DNA from: Flavobacterium segetis
Lineage (GTDB): Bacteria > Bacteroidota > Bacteroidia > Flavobacteriales > Flavobacteriaceae
Assembly: GCF_900129575.1 (NCBI RefSeq)
Contig: NZ_FQWE01000003.1
Span: 186,001-250,000, forward strand
DNA length: 64,000 nt
Reading direction: 5' to 3'
Shown: positions 40,769-49,123 of the stretch, one piece after another
Position numbering within the stretch: position 1 is the stretch's first letter
How the letters are laid out: the number at the start of each line of letters is the position of its first letter
Translations under genes and position numbers: made by a program
Notes under the pieces: model-generated
Seen by the model: only the letters and a program-made list of their open reading frames with translations
What the model was told of the DNA's origin: nothing
The model's database searches: none

Positions 40769-41176
40769 TTATCTCACAATAATCCCGTCAACAAATAAAA
40801 TGGGAACTTCTTCAACATTTATCTCGTTAATGGAATTTGCATTAAAAATAAACTTTTTATCGTATAGCTTATCATTCATAAAAAATGTAAGCATAAATTC
40901 ATTATTTAAAGTTAACACGCTTTTCTCAATCATTTCAATTTTTACAACAGAAACAGCTGGAACTTCAACGTAAGCGTGACGCAACAATGATGTTTTTTTC
41001 ATCTCTCCATCTATGGTTCCAAAAGCTTTTGAAACTACCATAACATTTTCAATTAGAAAGTCACTGTCGTTAACTAAATAAGCATACCAGACTTTCTCCA
41101 TAAAATCGTCGCTCCATTCTTGAACTACGGCAATGAAAACATTTTCTACTTCGGGAATTATAATATCTTTTTTCAT
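40769..41176 (-). CDS. Conserved hypothetical protein
   Basis: 135 residues, no signal peptide or membrane segment, acidic and beta-rich (VFIAVVQEWSDDFMEKVWYAYLVN, split; C-terminus VEEVPILFVDGIIVR). Not recognised beyond a conserved hypothetical found near pheS in flavobacteria as I recall; there it sometimes carries the pheS name by proximity, but it shows no synthetase motif. It is 200 bases downstream of pheS, separated by hairpin repeat C. Codon usage is like its neighbours. Confidence 0.75.
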   Translation of the reverse strand: MKKDIIIPEVENVFIAVVQEWSDDFMEKVWYAYLVNDSDFLIENVMVVSKAFGTIDGEMKKTSLLRHAYVEVPAVSVVKIEMIEKSVLTLNNEFMLTFFMNDKLYDKKFIFNANSINEINVEEVPILFVDGIIVR

Positions 41177-41260
41177 GAAATGTAGTCTAAATAAAAAATT
41201 TAAATTAATTTAATTGCCTTTAAGATTTGAAAGATAAAATTTTATTCAAACCGAAAATGC

Positions 41261-41348
41261 CTAGCCCAGATGGAAACGGCATCCTTTTTATAAGGCGATT
41301 TTTATCGCCGTATAAAAAGATATAGTGGACAGCTGGAAATAGCTCCTG
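41261..41348. repeat. Dispersed hairpin repeat element, copy C
   Basis: CTAGCCCAGATGGAAACGGC at one end and GGACAGCTGGAAATAGCTCC at the other, around a strong hairpin (41281-41321: ATCcTTTTTATA-GGCGAT-tttt-ATCGCC-TATAAAAAGAT). Same landmarks as copies A and B. Confidence 0.7.
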
Positions 41349-41379
41349 AAAATAGTAAATGCATTACTCCTCGAAATAA

Positions 41380-42399
41380 CTATATTGACGATTTAAATTG
41401 CTCTAAAAACCGAACGTCATTTTCATAAAACATACGGATATCACCAATTTGATATAATAACATTGCAATTCTTTCGATTCCCATTCCAAAAGCAAAACCG
41501 TTGTACTCATCCGGATTGATACCACAATTTTTTAGAACATTAGGATCAACCATTCCGCAACCCATGATTTCTAACCAACCGGTTCCTTTAGTAATTCTAT
41601 AATCAGTTTCGGTTTTTAAACCCCAATAAATATCAACCTCAGCACTGGGCTCTGTAAATGGAAAATAAGAAGGTCGTAGGCGGATTTTTGACTTTCCAAA
41701 CATTTCTTTAGTAAAATATAAAAGCGTTTGCTTCAAATCAGCAAAAGAGACGTCTTTATCGATGTACAAACCTTCTACTTGGTGGAAAATACAATGTGAA
41801 CGAGATGAAACGGCTTCATTACGGAACACTCTTCCTGGAGAAATCGTTCGAATAGGCGGTTTATTATTTTCCATGTACCGCACTTGAACCGATGAGGTAT
41901 GTGTACGCAATAAAATATCAGGATTAGTTTGGATAAAAAAAGTATCCTGCATGTCACGAGCTGGATGATATTCTGGCAAGTTTAATGCAGTAAAATTATG
42001 CCAATCGTCCTCAATTTCAGGACCTTCGGAAACATTAAAACCAATGTTTGAAAAGATATCTACGATTTGGTTCTTTACCAATGAAATAGGATGACGAGAA
42101 CCAATAATTACCGGCTCAGCAGCGCGTGTTAAATCACCATAGAACCCTTTACTTTCCTCTTTATTTTCTAAAGATTCTTGAATGGATTTTACTTTTTCCT
42201 CAGCAGAAGTTTTAAGCAAATTGATTACTAAACCAAATTCCTTTTTTTGATCATTTGGAACATTCTTAAATTCAGCAAAAAGCTCTTTTAAAAGACCTTT
42301 ACTTCCCAAAAATTTAATTCGAAATGATTCTAATTCAGCTGCGTTTTGCGTCGAAAAAGCTTGTGCTTCGCCAATATATTCTTTTATTTTATCTATCAT
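41380..42399 (-). CDS. pheS: Phenylalanyl-tRNA synthetase alpha subunit
   Basis: Class II synthetase subunit (alpha2beta2 enzyme), about 339 residues from [16 protein letters not shown] Met two codons upstream (42405) is the alternative. N-terminal coiled coil (1-85). Class II motifs: motif 1 near [17 protein letters not shown], motif 2 [25 protein letters not shown] (split), motif 3 [16 protein letters not shown]. PheT is not in the window. Promoter -7 box at 42422-42429. Confidence 0.96.
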   Translation of the reverse strand: MIDKIKEYIGEAQAFSTQNAAELESFRIKFLGSKGLLKELFAEFKNVPNDQKKEFGLVINLLKTSAEEKVKSIQESLENKEESKGFYGDLTRAAEPVIIGSRHPISLVKNQIVDIFSNIGFNVSEGPEIEDDWHNFTALNLPEYHPARDMQDTFFIQTNPDILLRTHTSSVQVRYMENNKPPIRTISPGRVFRNEAVSSRSHCIFHQVEGLYIDKDVSFADLKQTLLYFTKEMFGKSKIRLRPSYFPFTEPSAEVDIYWGLKTETDYRITKGTGWLEIMGCGMVDPNVLKNCGINPDEYNGFAFGMGIERIAMLLYQIGDIRMFYENDVRFLEQFKSSI

Positions 42400-42421
42400 T
42401 TTCATTCTATAATTGAGAGTG

Positions 42422-42429
42422 CAAAAATA
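42422..42429 (-). promoter_or_regulatory. Promoter -7 box (TATTTTTG) of pheS
   Basis: Perfect TAnnTTTG, 16-22 bases before the two candidate pheS starts. Confidence 0.6.
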
Positions 42430-42475
42430 AGTAATTTGTTCTAAGTTTACTCTGTCCTATCGCTTGTTTTTACAG

Positions 42476-42517
42476 CAAATCTTAAATTGGCAATCGTAAT
42501 TCGAAAATCATTAACTA
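42476..42517. repeat. Degenerate heptamer array overlapping a stop codon
   Basis: AAATCTT, AAATTGG, CAATCGT, AATTCGA, AAATCAT, TAACTAA in 7-base register. It runs over the stop codon (42511-42513) of the 118-aa gene. Weaker than the other arrays. Confidence 0.35.
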
Positions 42518-42867
42518 ATCACTTCTCTTTCTAGAAAGTAATTAACAATTGCTTCTTTCATTAAAACAGATTGTTCTCCCGCTTTTAATGGCGGCAACTC
42601 TTCTTTAACTTTGTAATGTGGCCAACCATCCTCATCAAAAAACTCAAATTCATAAAAACCATAAGGCTCTAACAACCTACAGATGGCTATGTGCATCAGG
42701 TTTAATTTTTCATCTTTTTTATATTCGTTGTGCACTTTTCCAAGTTCTTGTACTCCAATTAAGTATATAATAGCGTCTAAATCTAAATCCTCACCTTGTG
42801 AAAATTGATTAGAAAGTATATTTACAAGCTGTTCCCAGCGTTCTTTAAGTTGCGTGTCTCTTGACAT
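42511..42867 (-). CDS. Conserved hypothetical protein
   Basis: 118-residue, acidic, all-helical-looking soluble protein with a Trp/Tyr-rich patch (CRLLEPYGFYEFEFFDEDGWPHY). No known domain recognised. It has its own perfect -7 promoter box (42934-42941), which faces the cvpA promoter, so it is very likely a real gene. Relatives as I recall are restricted to Flavobacteriia. Confidence 0.8.
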   Translation of the reverse strand: MSRDTQLKERWEQLVNILSNQFSQGEDLDLDAIIYLIGVQELGKVHNEYKKDEKLNLMHIAICRLLEPYGFYEFEFFDEDGWPHYKVKEELPPLKAGEQSVLMKEAIVNYFLEREVIS

Positions 42868-42933
42868 ATTGATTTTTGATTGTAGTTTTATGATATCTGT
42901 GTTTAGAATTCAAAAAATCATTTGTTATTTTCG

Positions 42934-42941
42934 CAAAGATA
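42934..42941 (-). promoter_or_regulatory. Promoter -7 box (TATCTTTG) of the 118-aa gene
   Basis: Perfect TAnnTTTG on the minus strand, divergent from the cvpA box 40 bases away. Confidence 0.6.
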
Positions 42942-42980
42942 AGAACTTGAAAATTGGGAATTGGTATGCAACAATTCTTT

Positions 42981-42988
42981 TATATTTG
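42981..42988 (+). promoter_or_regulatory. Promoter (TTG-N17-TATATTTG) of cvpA
   Basis: Perfect -7 box, 25 bases before the ATG, with TTGG at 42961-42964 as a -33 candidate. Confidence 0.65.
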
Positions 42989-43013
42989 TGCCTGCAAATT
43001 ATAAACAAATACA

Positions 43014-43520
43014 ATGGGATTTTTTGATATTATTTTATGTGCTTTACTAGTTTTTGCCTTTTATAAAGGAGTTGTAAATGGACTTTTCATAGAGCTAGCC
43101 TCACTTATATCATTGATTTTGGGGATTTATTTTGCCATAAAATTTTCTTCTTTTATGAAAGAGATTTTAAATGGATTTGTGAAGTGGAATCCTAATACAG
43201 TTCAAGTTGTTGCGTTTGCATTGACATTTATTATTGTTGTTATTGCAATAAATCTATTAGGTAAGTTCCTTACTGGAATAGCTAATTTTGCATTTCTAGG
43301 TTGGCTGAACAAAATAGGTGGAGGATTTTTTCGAGTATTAAAAACAATCCTTATTCTGAGCATTGTATTTTCAATTTTCGAAAAAATAAATTATAATAAT
43401 TTCCTAGCTAAAAAAGAAACACTTGATAATTCTATTTTCTATAATCCAATTCAGAAGATAGCTGCTTATGTTTTTCCATCGATTAAAAAAGGATATGAGG
43501 AGATGAAGAAGAAAGCATAA
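43014..43520 (+). CDS. cvpA: CvpA family inner-membrane protein
   Basis: 168 residues with four predicted membrane helices (about 5-22, 27-45, 62-82, 100-120) and a basic C-terminal tail ending KKGYEEMKKKA. The N-terminal block DIILCALLVFAFYKGVVNGLF is typical of CvpA/colicin V production family proteins. The family is linked to envelope stress and colicin export in E. coli; the mechanism is unclear. Single gene with its own promoter and a shared terminator. Confidence 0.9.
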   Translation: MGFFDIILCALLVFAFYKGVVNGLFIELASLISLILGIYFAIKFSSFMKEILNGFVKWNPNTVQVVAFALTFIIVVIAINLLGKFLTGIANFAFLGWLNKIGGGFFRVLKTILILSIVFSIFEKINYNNFLAKKETLDNSIFYNPIQKIAAYVFPSIKKGYEEMKKKA

Positions 43521-43557
43521 GAAAGTGATCAGAAATAGGTTTACTGTTTGTAAATAG

Positions 43558-43593
43558 TAAAGCTTCCAGCCTTTAAAAGGCTGGAAGCTTTAA
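43558..43593. terminator. Bidirectional terminator between cvpA and batE
   Basis: AAGCTTCCAGCCTT/AAGGCTGGAAGCTT perfect stem with a tiny loop, between convergent genes. Confidence 0.85.
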
Positions 43594-43610
43594 TAAAAGG
43601 GTAACGATTA

Positions 43611-44354
43611 TTATTTAACTTCCCTGATTGCGCTACTTTCAATCCAACCTTCCACTCCATCAGTTAGTTGAACTTTTTTCCATTTACCAATAATTTCCTT
43701 TACATAAACTTTTGTTCCTTCATGAAGTACTAAAAGAGGTTTTCCTCCATCTCGAGGTTCCCGTTTAAGGTTCGTCATTTCGTCGAAGATTATTGCGGGC
43801 TTTTCAGTATCATAATATTTTTTTTCAAAAATTGCTGATGATACCGTGATCAACAGTATAACAACAGAGATAAACATTCCAATAAAGAAAGTACGTTTCC
43901 ACACTGTAATTTGTGCAAAGTAGTACCCAATGAATAAAAATAAGAACAATGATGACAATGCAACAGTGAACCAGCCCCAAGTATTATAATGAAAAATTCC
44001 TGTGAAATCGCGAATTAACTTAGCAAAACCAACTTTTGGAATTACTTTAATTTCATCTATCGTTTTTTTATGAGCAAATTTTAAATTATTTAAACTTTCT
44101 TTATCCTTCGGGTTAAGCACCAATGCCTTTTCATAATAATAAATTGAAGGTGCTACCTTATTGAGCTTATAATAAGCGTTTCCTAAATTAAAGTACAATT
44201 CTGCGGAGTGCTGATTGTTTTGTAAAACACTTTCATACGCAGCCACTGCTTCAGAGTAATTCCCTTTTGCGTAAAGCGCATTCCCTTTTTCATAGCCTGT
44301 TTGGGCAAAGAAAATTTGAGATGAAAGTAAAAATATAAATAAAATATTTTTCAT
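43611..44354 (-). CDS. batE: BatE: TPR and SH3-like domain protein
   Basis: 247-residue envelope protein closing the Bat cluster. A signal peptide (MKNILFIFLLSSQIFFAQ) is followed by two or three TPR repeats (about 20-95; NAELYFNLGNAYYKLN-like, SIYYYEKALVLNPKDKES), two membrane helices (about 120-170), and a C-terminal bacterial SH3 domain (VLHEGTKVYVKEIIGKWKKVQLTDGVEGW, split). It is 107 bases after batD, so perhaps with its own promoter. Bat proteins are linked to aerotolerance and envelope integrity in Bacteroides. Confidence 0.9.
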   Translation of the reverse strand: MKNILFIFLLSSQIFFAQTGYEKGNALYAKGNYSEAVAAYESVLQNNQHSAELYFNLGNAYYKLNKVAPSIYYYEKALVLNPKDKESLNNLKFAHKKTIDEIKVIPKVGFAKLIRDFTGIFHYNTWGWFTVALSSLFLFLFIGYYFAQITVWKRTFFIGMFISVVILLITVSSAIFEKKYYDTEKPAIIFDEMTNLKREPRDGGKPLLVLHEGTKVYVKEIIGKWKKVQLTDGVEGWIESSAIREVK

Positions 44355-44461
44355 TTTATGTTTTTATTTTGCCATTAAAGCAATAATTTTATGAGTTTTA
44401 TACTGCTCAGCAATACAAGAGTTTTAAAATCTTTTCTTCTAAACGCCTCGACCACTATTTT

Positions 44462-46204
44462 CTAGATCTGTTTTTCTAATTCAGAAATTATAAATACTGC
44501 CTGATCAAAATCTTGTTGTATTGTAGCGCTTGATGAAGGCGCATAGCGAGCAACTTCACAATTTTCTGTCAACACAATAAACTCATTTACTATTTCTTGA
44601 TTGGCATTTCTTGACAATAAAAGCTCTTGAATATTGTCCTTGCTCATTTCTGAAGTTTCAATATTTAATTTAGCTTTCAAGAAATTATGCATTGCTTTTT
44701 CAAGTGCAATGTAAAATAACTCTTTATTTTTAATTTGCTTTCTAGCTTCCGACAGGTATTTTTTGGCCAATCTATTATTCATTCTCATTCGGTTTCCAGT
44801 GAGATCACCGGCCATCGCTTCTCTTTTATTTTTAAACAAAACAATTAACGGCAGTAATAGAAATGGCGCAAAAAGCAATGCATAAAACAAGTTAGATCCA
44901 AAAAAATCATCTTTTTTAATAGAAGTGATTTCAGTCTTTAATTTGATGGGTTTAAATTTTTCTACATCAACAATTTTACCCCTATTCTTGTCAGTTGCTG
45001 TAGAATCCACTGGCGTTGCACCTTCAAGTACATTAACAATGATCTCCGGCGAATTTATTGTTTTATATGTTTTTGTTTCTAAATCGAAATAAGAAAATTG
45101 TATCGGTTTTATTGGATAATTCCCTTTATACTGCGGAACTATCGTATAACTATCAGATGATTTACCTACCATTCCAGAAAGCGGAATTGTGATATTCTCA
45201 CTGTGAACCGCGTCGTACATTTCTAATGCATTTGGCACAACTGGTTTAGGTAAGCTGAATAGTTTTAAATTTCCTTTTCCAGTTACACTAACAATTAAAT
45301 CAAGTGTTTCTCCACTTTTCAAATTATTTTTTGAAGGAGTTACTTTAAAATCGAAGCTTCCTACTGCTCCTGAAAAATTATCTGGTTTTCCATTTTCGGG
45401 AAGAGGTTTAACATTTATAGTTTTGCTACCAGCAGAAACTCGTTTACTTGTTTCATTCAAAATCATCCTTCCAAAAACGTCTCGTTGATTAGTTGGCAAT
45501 TGAACATCAATTTCTAATGATAATGGTTCTAGATTTAATTTTCCAGATTTTTGAGGATACAAAACCACCTTTTTAAGAACCACGTACCGATAATTTTGTC
45601 CCTTGAACAATCCTTCCTGCGTTACTAATTGTTTTATTTCAATATTTTGACTCCAAAAATCATTATACTTTGGTTTACCTAAATCTCTGAAATTTGAAAT
45701 TCCAATATTTGCAAAATAAAGTTTATAAACCACCGTTGTAGGTTCGTTTACGTATAAATTATCCTTAGAAACCTCTGCTACTAAATAAAGATTTTCATCA
45801 GCTGCTATTTGATTGTCATTTGGATCTCTAGGTTGTTCTTGAGCTGCGGTAACATTTACACGTATAGGAGCAGTTTTATAGATCTGACCATTAAATTCTA
45901 TGCTTGCAGACTTGATTACAAAAGTTCCTTTTTGATTTGGTGAAAGAAAATAAGAATATGCTTTTTCAAATGAACTTCGACCATTTACCCATGACTGACT
46001 AATTTGTTGACTTGGGCCAGCGATTATTCTAAAACCGTCAAAATTGGGAGGAACAAAGTTGTCTCCATCAACATTCATCATAAAGTCAATTCGTAGTCTT
46101 TCATTTAGCGCCAATGTAGTTTTACTTACACGAGCTTCAAATTGAACTTGCGCACTAATGGATCCGTACAATAAAAAAACAATCGCTGCTAAATATCTTT
46201 TCAT
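44462..46204 (-). CDS. batD: BatD (oxygen tolerance) protein
   Basis: 580-residue BatD family protein. A signal peptide (MKRYLAAIVFLLYGSISAQ) is followed by repeated Ig-like beta domains (VQFEARVSKTTLALNERL first) to about residue 420, then a membrane helix (LFYALLFAPFLLLPLIVLF) and a cytoplasmic C-terminal helical domain (about 470-580). The start is MKRYLAAIV at 46204; an in-frame Met nine codons upstream would overlap batC. Cluster order is moxR, DUF58, 543-aa protein, batA, batB, batC, batD, batE. Confidence 0.92.
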   Translation of the reverse strand: MKRYLAAIVFLLYGSISAQVQFEARVSKTTLALNERLRIDFMMNVDGDNFVPPNFDGFRIIAGPSQQISQSWVNGRSSFEKAYSYFLSPNQKGTFVIKSASIEFNGQIYKTAPIRVNVTAAQEQPRDPNDNQIAADENLYLVAEVSKDNLYVNEPTTVVYKLYFANIGISNFRDLGKPKYNDFWSQNIEIKQLVTQEGLFKGQNYRYVVLKKVVLYPQKSGKLNLEPLSLEIDVQLPTNQRDVFGRMILNETSKRVSAGSKTINVKPLPENGKPDNFSGAVGSFDFKVTPSKNNLKSGETLDLIVSVTGKGNLKLFSLPKPVVPNALEMYDAVHSENITIPLSGMVGKSSDSYTIVPQYKGNYPIKPIQFSYFDLETKTYKTINSPEIIVNVLEGATPVDSTATDKNRGKIVDVEKFKPIKLKTEITSIKKDDFFGSNLFYALLFAPFLLLPLIVLFKNKREAMAGDLTGNRMRMNNRLAKKYLSEARKQIKNKELFYIALEKAMHNFLKAKLNIETSEMSKDNIQELLLSRNANQEIVNEFIVLTENCEVARYAPSSSATIQQDFDQAVFIISELEKQI

Positions 46205-46224
46205 TTTCAAAGTGTAAGATTGAA

Positions 46225-46983
46225 TTACCAATCCTTTTCTGTTTTAATAGGTTTCCCTTTTACCTTTTGAGCATTAACCTTGTCTTGAACTTTCTTTTCT
46301 TCTCTATTTACTGCGTTCAATAGGTTTTCTAAACGTTCTTTAGAAAGTCCGCCCGGAATGGGTTTTGGCTCTCCTTTATCGTCCTCTTTTGGATCTTTTT
46401 TCTGTTTATCTTGATCGCCTTTATCGTCCTTTTTATCGTTGTCTTTATCCTGATTTTTTTTATCTTTTTCGCCGTCCTTCTTATCGTCTTTTTTATCCTT
46501 ATCCTTCTTATCGTCTTTTTTCTTATCGTCCTTTGGAGGATTGTCTTTCAACATTTTTTTTGCTAAAGCATAATTGTAACGCGACTCATCATCAGCAGGA
46601 TCATTTCTCAAAGCATTTTTATAGGCCTCAACAGCTTGTGTATAATCCTTTTCATTCATAAATACATTACCAAGATTGTGAAAAGCGCGATGCTTTTCGG
46701 CCCTTGATTTTGAATTTTTTAAAGCATTCGCATACGCATATTTTGCCTCAGAAGATTGTTTTTGTCTGTATATCGAATTACCTAAATTATAAGGTGCGGC
46801 TGCTTTAGTAGGAAATTTTGAACTGGAAATTCTGTATTCAGCCTCTGCTTCCGCAAATTTGTTGTCAGCATATTCTTTATTCGCTTGTGGTAATATTCGA
46901 TCTTTCTGTTGCGCATACAATCCAGTTAAACCTGAAAATGCGAACAAAATAAAAGTTAATAGTATAGTTTTAAATGTTTTCAT
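46225..46983 (-). CDS. batC: BatC: TPR protein with Lys/Asp-rich tail
   Basis: 252 residues. A signal peptide (MKTFKTILLTFILFAFSGLTGLYAQ) is followed by three TPR motifs (about 30-150; AAPYNLGNSIYRQK, AFHNLGNVFMNEKDYTQAVEAY) and a highly charged low-complexity segment (about 155-210) built of KKDDKKDKD-type runs. A basic C-terminus (LENLLNAVNREEKKVQDKV) closes it. BatC binds other Bat proteins through its TPRs in characterised relatives. The Lys/Asp tract is encoded by imperfect short DNA repeats and may vary in length between strains. Confidence 0.9.
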   Translation of the reverse strand: MKTFKTILLTFILFAFSGLTGLYAQQKDRILPQANKEYADNKFAEAEAEYRISSSKFPTKAAAPYNLGNSIYRQKQSSEAKYAYANALKNSKSRAEKHRAFHNLGNVFMNEKDYTQAVEAYKNALRNDPADDESRYNYALAKKMLKDNPPKDDKKKDDKKDKDKKDDKKDGEKDKKNQDKDNDKKDDKGDQDKQKKDPKEDDKGEPKPIPGGLSKERLENLLNAVNREEKKVQDKVNAQKVKGKPIKTEKDW

Positions 46984-47030
46984 TTATTGTTTTTTTACGT
47001 CTAACAAATTTTAAAATTTGCTAGAAATAA

Positions 47031-48065
47031 TTATTTATTTTCATTAAATAAATCTAATTTTTTTACCCATTTTGTTTTTCTTTCCAATAGAAAAACATCA
47101 ACGAATAGAAGCAAAAAAGCGAAGCCTATAAACCACTGAAATTGCGACTGATAATCGGCCATTTCAGTTGATTCAAATTCTGTTTTCTGAATTTTATCTA
47201 ATGTATTTTTAATATACTCAATCACTTCTTTCGTATTATTACCACTTATATAACCGCCTTTAGTAGCTTTTGCAATCGCTTCAAGACTGGCCGTATTGAG
47301 TTTCGTAATCACTACTTCATTATTATTATCTCTTTGAAAACTTTCAACAACACCATTCCTTTTTAATGGAATAGTTGCTCCTTTTTCAGTTCCCACGCCT
47401 ATTGTTATGATTTTCATTCCTGCTTTATTGGCTTCTTCTGCCATACTTTCCGCACCATCAGAATGATCCTCACCATCAGATATTAAAATAAGCAACTTAC
47501 TTGTTTTACTTTTATCATCAAAATAAGTTAATGACAATTTTATAGCCTCATCAAGTGAGGTTCCCTGTGAAGAAACCATTTCAGTATTCATACTTTGCAG
47601 AAACATTTTAGCAACACTATAATCAGTTGTGATAGGCAAAACGGGAAAAGCACTTCCAGCATAAGCCACAATTCCTATTCTATCGTTTCCTAGTTGATTT
47701 ATTATTTGCGAAACCAGTTGCTTGCTTTTATCTAAACGATTAGGTGCCACATCCTCGGCAAGCATACTTTTAGAAACGTCCATTGCAAAAACAATGTCGA
47801 TTCCTTCCCGCTTAACCGTTTCCATTTTTGTACCTATTTTAGGATTTACCAAAGCAAAAACGAGCCCTAAAAAAGCTAAAATCAACACTATTAATTTCAA
47901 AACAGGTTTGAAAATCGAGCTTTCTGGACTTAATTTTTTTACCATTTCTAAATCACCAAACTCACGCTGTTTTTTTCTCTTCCAATATAAATTAGCAAAA
48001 AAAACTAACACAATAAGTGGAAGAATGATGAGCAGATATAAATATTTTTTTTCGTCTAATTCCAT
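47031..48065 (-). CDS. batB: BatB: membrane-anchored von Willebrand factor A protein
   Basis: 344-residue protein. Two N-terminal membrane helices (YLYLLIILPLIVLVFF, LIVLILAFLGLVFALV) precede a vWA domain (about 85-290) with MIDAS motif AMDVSKSML (DxSxS), and a C-terminal helix (WFIGFAFLLLFVDVFLL) follows. It probably recognises partners in a metal-dependent way within the Bat complex. The start is MELDEKKYLYLL. The frame extends six codons further, but those bases are next to the heptamer repeat array at 48075-48123. Confidence 0.92.
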   Translation of the reverse strand: MELDEKKYLYLLIILPLIVLVFFANLYWKRKKQREFGDLEMVKKLSPESSIFKPVLKLIVLILAFLGLVFALVNPKIGTKMETVKREGIDIVFAMDVSKSMLAEDVAPNRLDKSKQLVSQIINQLGNDRIGIVAYAGSAFPVLPITTDYSVAKMFLQSMNTEMVSSQGTSLDEAIKLSLTYFDDKSKTSKLLILISDGEDHSDGAESMAEEANKAGMKIITIGVGTEKGATIPLKRNGVVESFQRDNNNEVVITKLNTASLEAIAKATKGGYISGNNTKEVIEYIKNTLDKIQKTEFESTEMADYQSQFQWFIGFAFLLLFVDVFLLERKTKWVKKLDLFNENK

Positions 48066-48074
48066 AAATTTTTT

Positions 48075-48123
48075 AAATTCCAAATCCCAAACCCCAAATC
48101 CCCATTGATGACCGTAGGGATTT
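48075..48123. repeat. Heptamer repeat array, batA-batB spacer
   Basis: AAATTCC, AAATCCC, AAACCCC, AAATCCC (48075-48102). AAATCCC (48096-48102) is inverted as GGGATTT at 48117-48123, which overlaps the batA stop codon (48122-48124). The unit resembles the dksA-lspA element. Confidence 0.7.
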
Positions 48124-49123
48124 AAATAAAACTTCTAAAAACGGTATTTCTTAAGCCAAGTTCTGCCAATAATAAGAAACCTGCAAGCCATATAAAAGGT
48201 CTAAATTTCTCATCATAATCATAGAATTTTAATTCTTCGATTTCTGTTGTTTCCAGTTTATTAATAGATGCGTAAATCTCCGCTAATTTGCTATTGCTTG
48301 TTGCTCTAAAATATTTTCCATCGGTTTTCATAGCAATACTTTTCATTAATTGTTCGTCAATTTCTACCTTCATCATTTGGAACATTAATTTTCCTTGAGG
48401 TGAAATTGCATAAGGAGACATCGCCATTCCATTTGAGCCAAGACCTATTGTATACACCCTAATTCCATACTGCTTTGCAATATTAGCTGCTGTTTCAGGT
48501 TCTATAAATCCTGCATTATTAACACCGTCAGTCAATAAAATAATAACTTTACTTTTAGCTTTGCTGTCTTTTAATCGGTTTACGGCAGTAGCTAATCCCA
48601 TTCCTATGCCAGTTCCATCTTGTAAAACGTTATCGTATTTTATACCTTTTATAGCCTCTAGAATAATTGGTTTATCACTTGTTACTGGTGTTTTAGTGTA
48701 CGCTTCAGATGCATAGACAACTAAACCTATGCGATCATTTGGCCTTTCTTCAACAAAGTCAGCAGCAACTTTTTTCAACGCTTCCATTCTATTTGGTTTC
48801 AAGTCTTTAGCAAGCATACTTCCTGAAACGTCTATCGCCATCACAATATCAATTCCCTTAGTTGTTTTTGTTTTATTACTAACATCTACGGTTCTAGGTC
48901 GTGCTATTGCAATAATTAATGAACTTAATGCTAGAATTCGAAACACATTTAAAATTGGTTTTAATTTAGTTAAAAAGGATTCTGTTCCTTTAAAACCACT
49001 TAACGAACTCATTTTTAAAGTTGCGGACTGTTGGTTTTTTTTCCAAAATAGCCAAACAATAGCAATTGGAATTAACAGAAATAACCAAAAAAATTCTGGG
49101 TTTAAAAATGTTATTTTATCCAT
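48122..49123 (-). CDS. batA: BatA: membrane-anchored von Willebrand factor A protein
   Basis: 333-residue paralogue of BatB. N-terminal membrane helices (EFFWLFLLIPIAIVWLFW and LNVFRILALSSLIIAIA) precede a vWA domain (about 85-280) with MIDAS AIDVSGSML and the conserved Thr/Asp loops (ILLTDGVNNAGF), and a C-terminal helix follows. The ATG overlaps the stop of the upstream 543-aa gene (TAATG), implying translational coupling. Confidence 0.93.
   Translation of the reverse strand: MDKITFLNPEFFWLFLLIPIAIVWLFWKKNQQSATLKMSSLSGFKGTESFLTKLKPILNVFRILALSSLIIAIARPRTVDVSNKTKTTKGIDIVMAIDVSGSMLAKDLKPNRMEALKKVAADFVEERPNDRIGLVVYASEAYTKTPVTSDKPIILEAIKGIKYDNVLQDGTGIGMGLATAVNRLKDSKAKSKVIILLTDGVNNAGFIEPETAANIAKQYGIRVYTIGLGSNGMAMSPYAISPQGKLMFQMMKVEIDEQLMKSIAMKTDGKYFRATSNSKLAEIYASINKLETTEIEELKFYDYDEKFRPFIWLAGFLLLAELGLRNTVFRSFI

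Noticed and set aside
40769..41176. The 135-aa protein as a phenylalanyl-tRNA synthetase subunit
   Set aside because: It has no class II motif. The name would rest only on adjacency to pheS.
47001..47024. Palindrome CTAaCAAATTTTAAAATTTGcTAG between batC and batB as an operator
   Set aside because: It is inside the operon with no promoter box beside it. The A/T-only core occurs easily in this composition.
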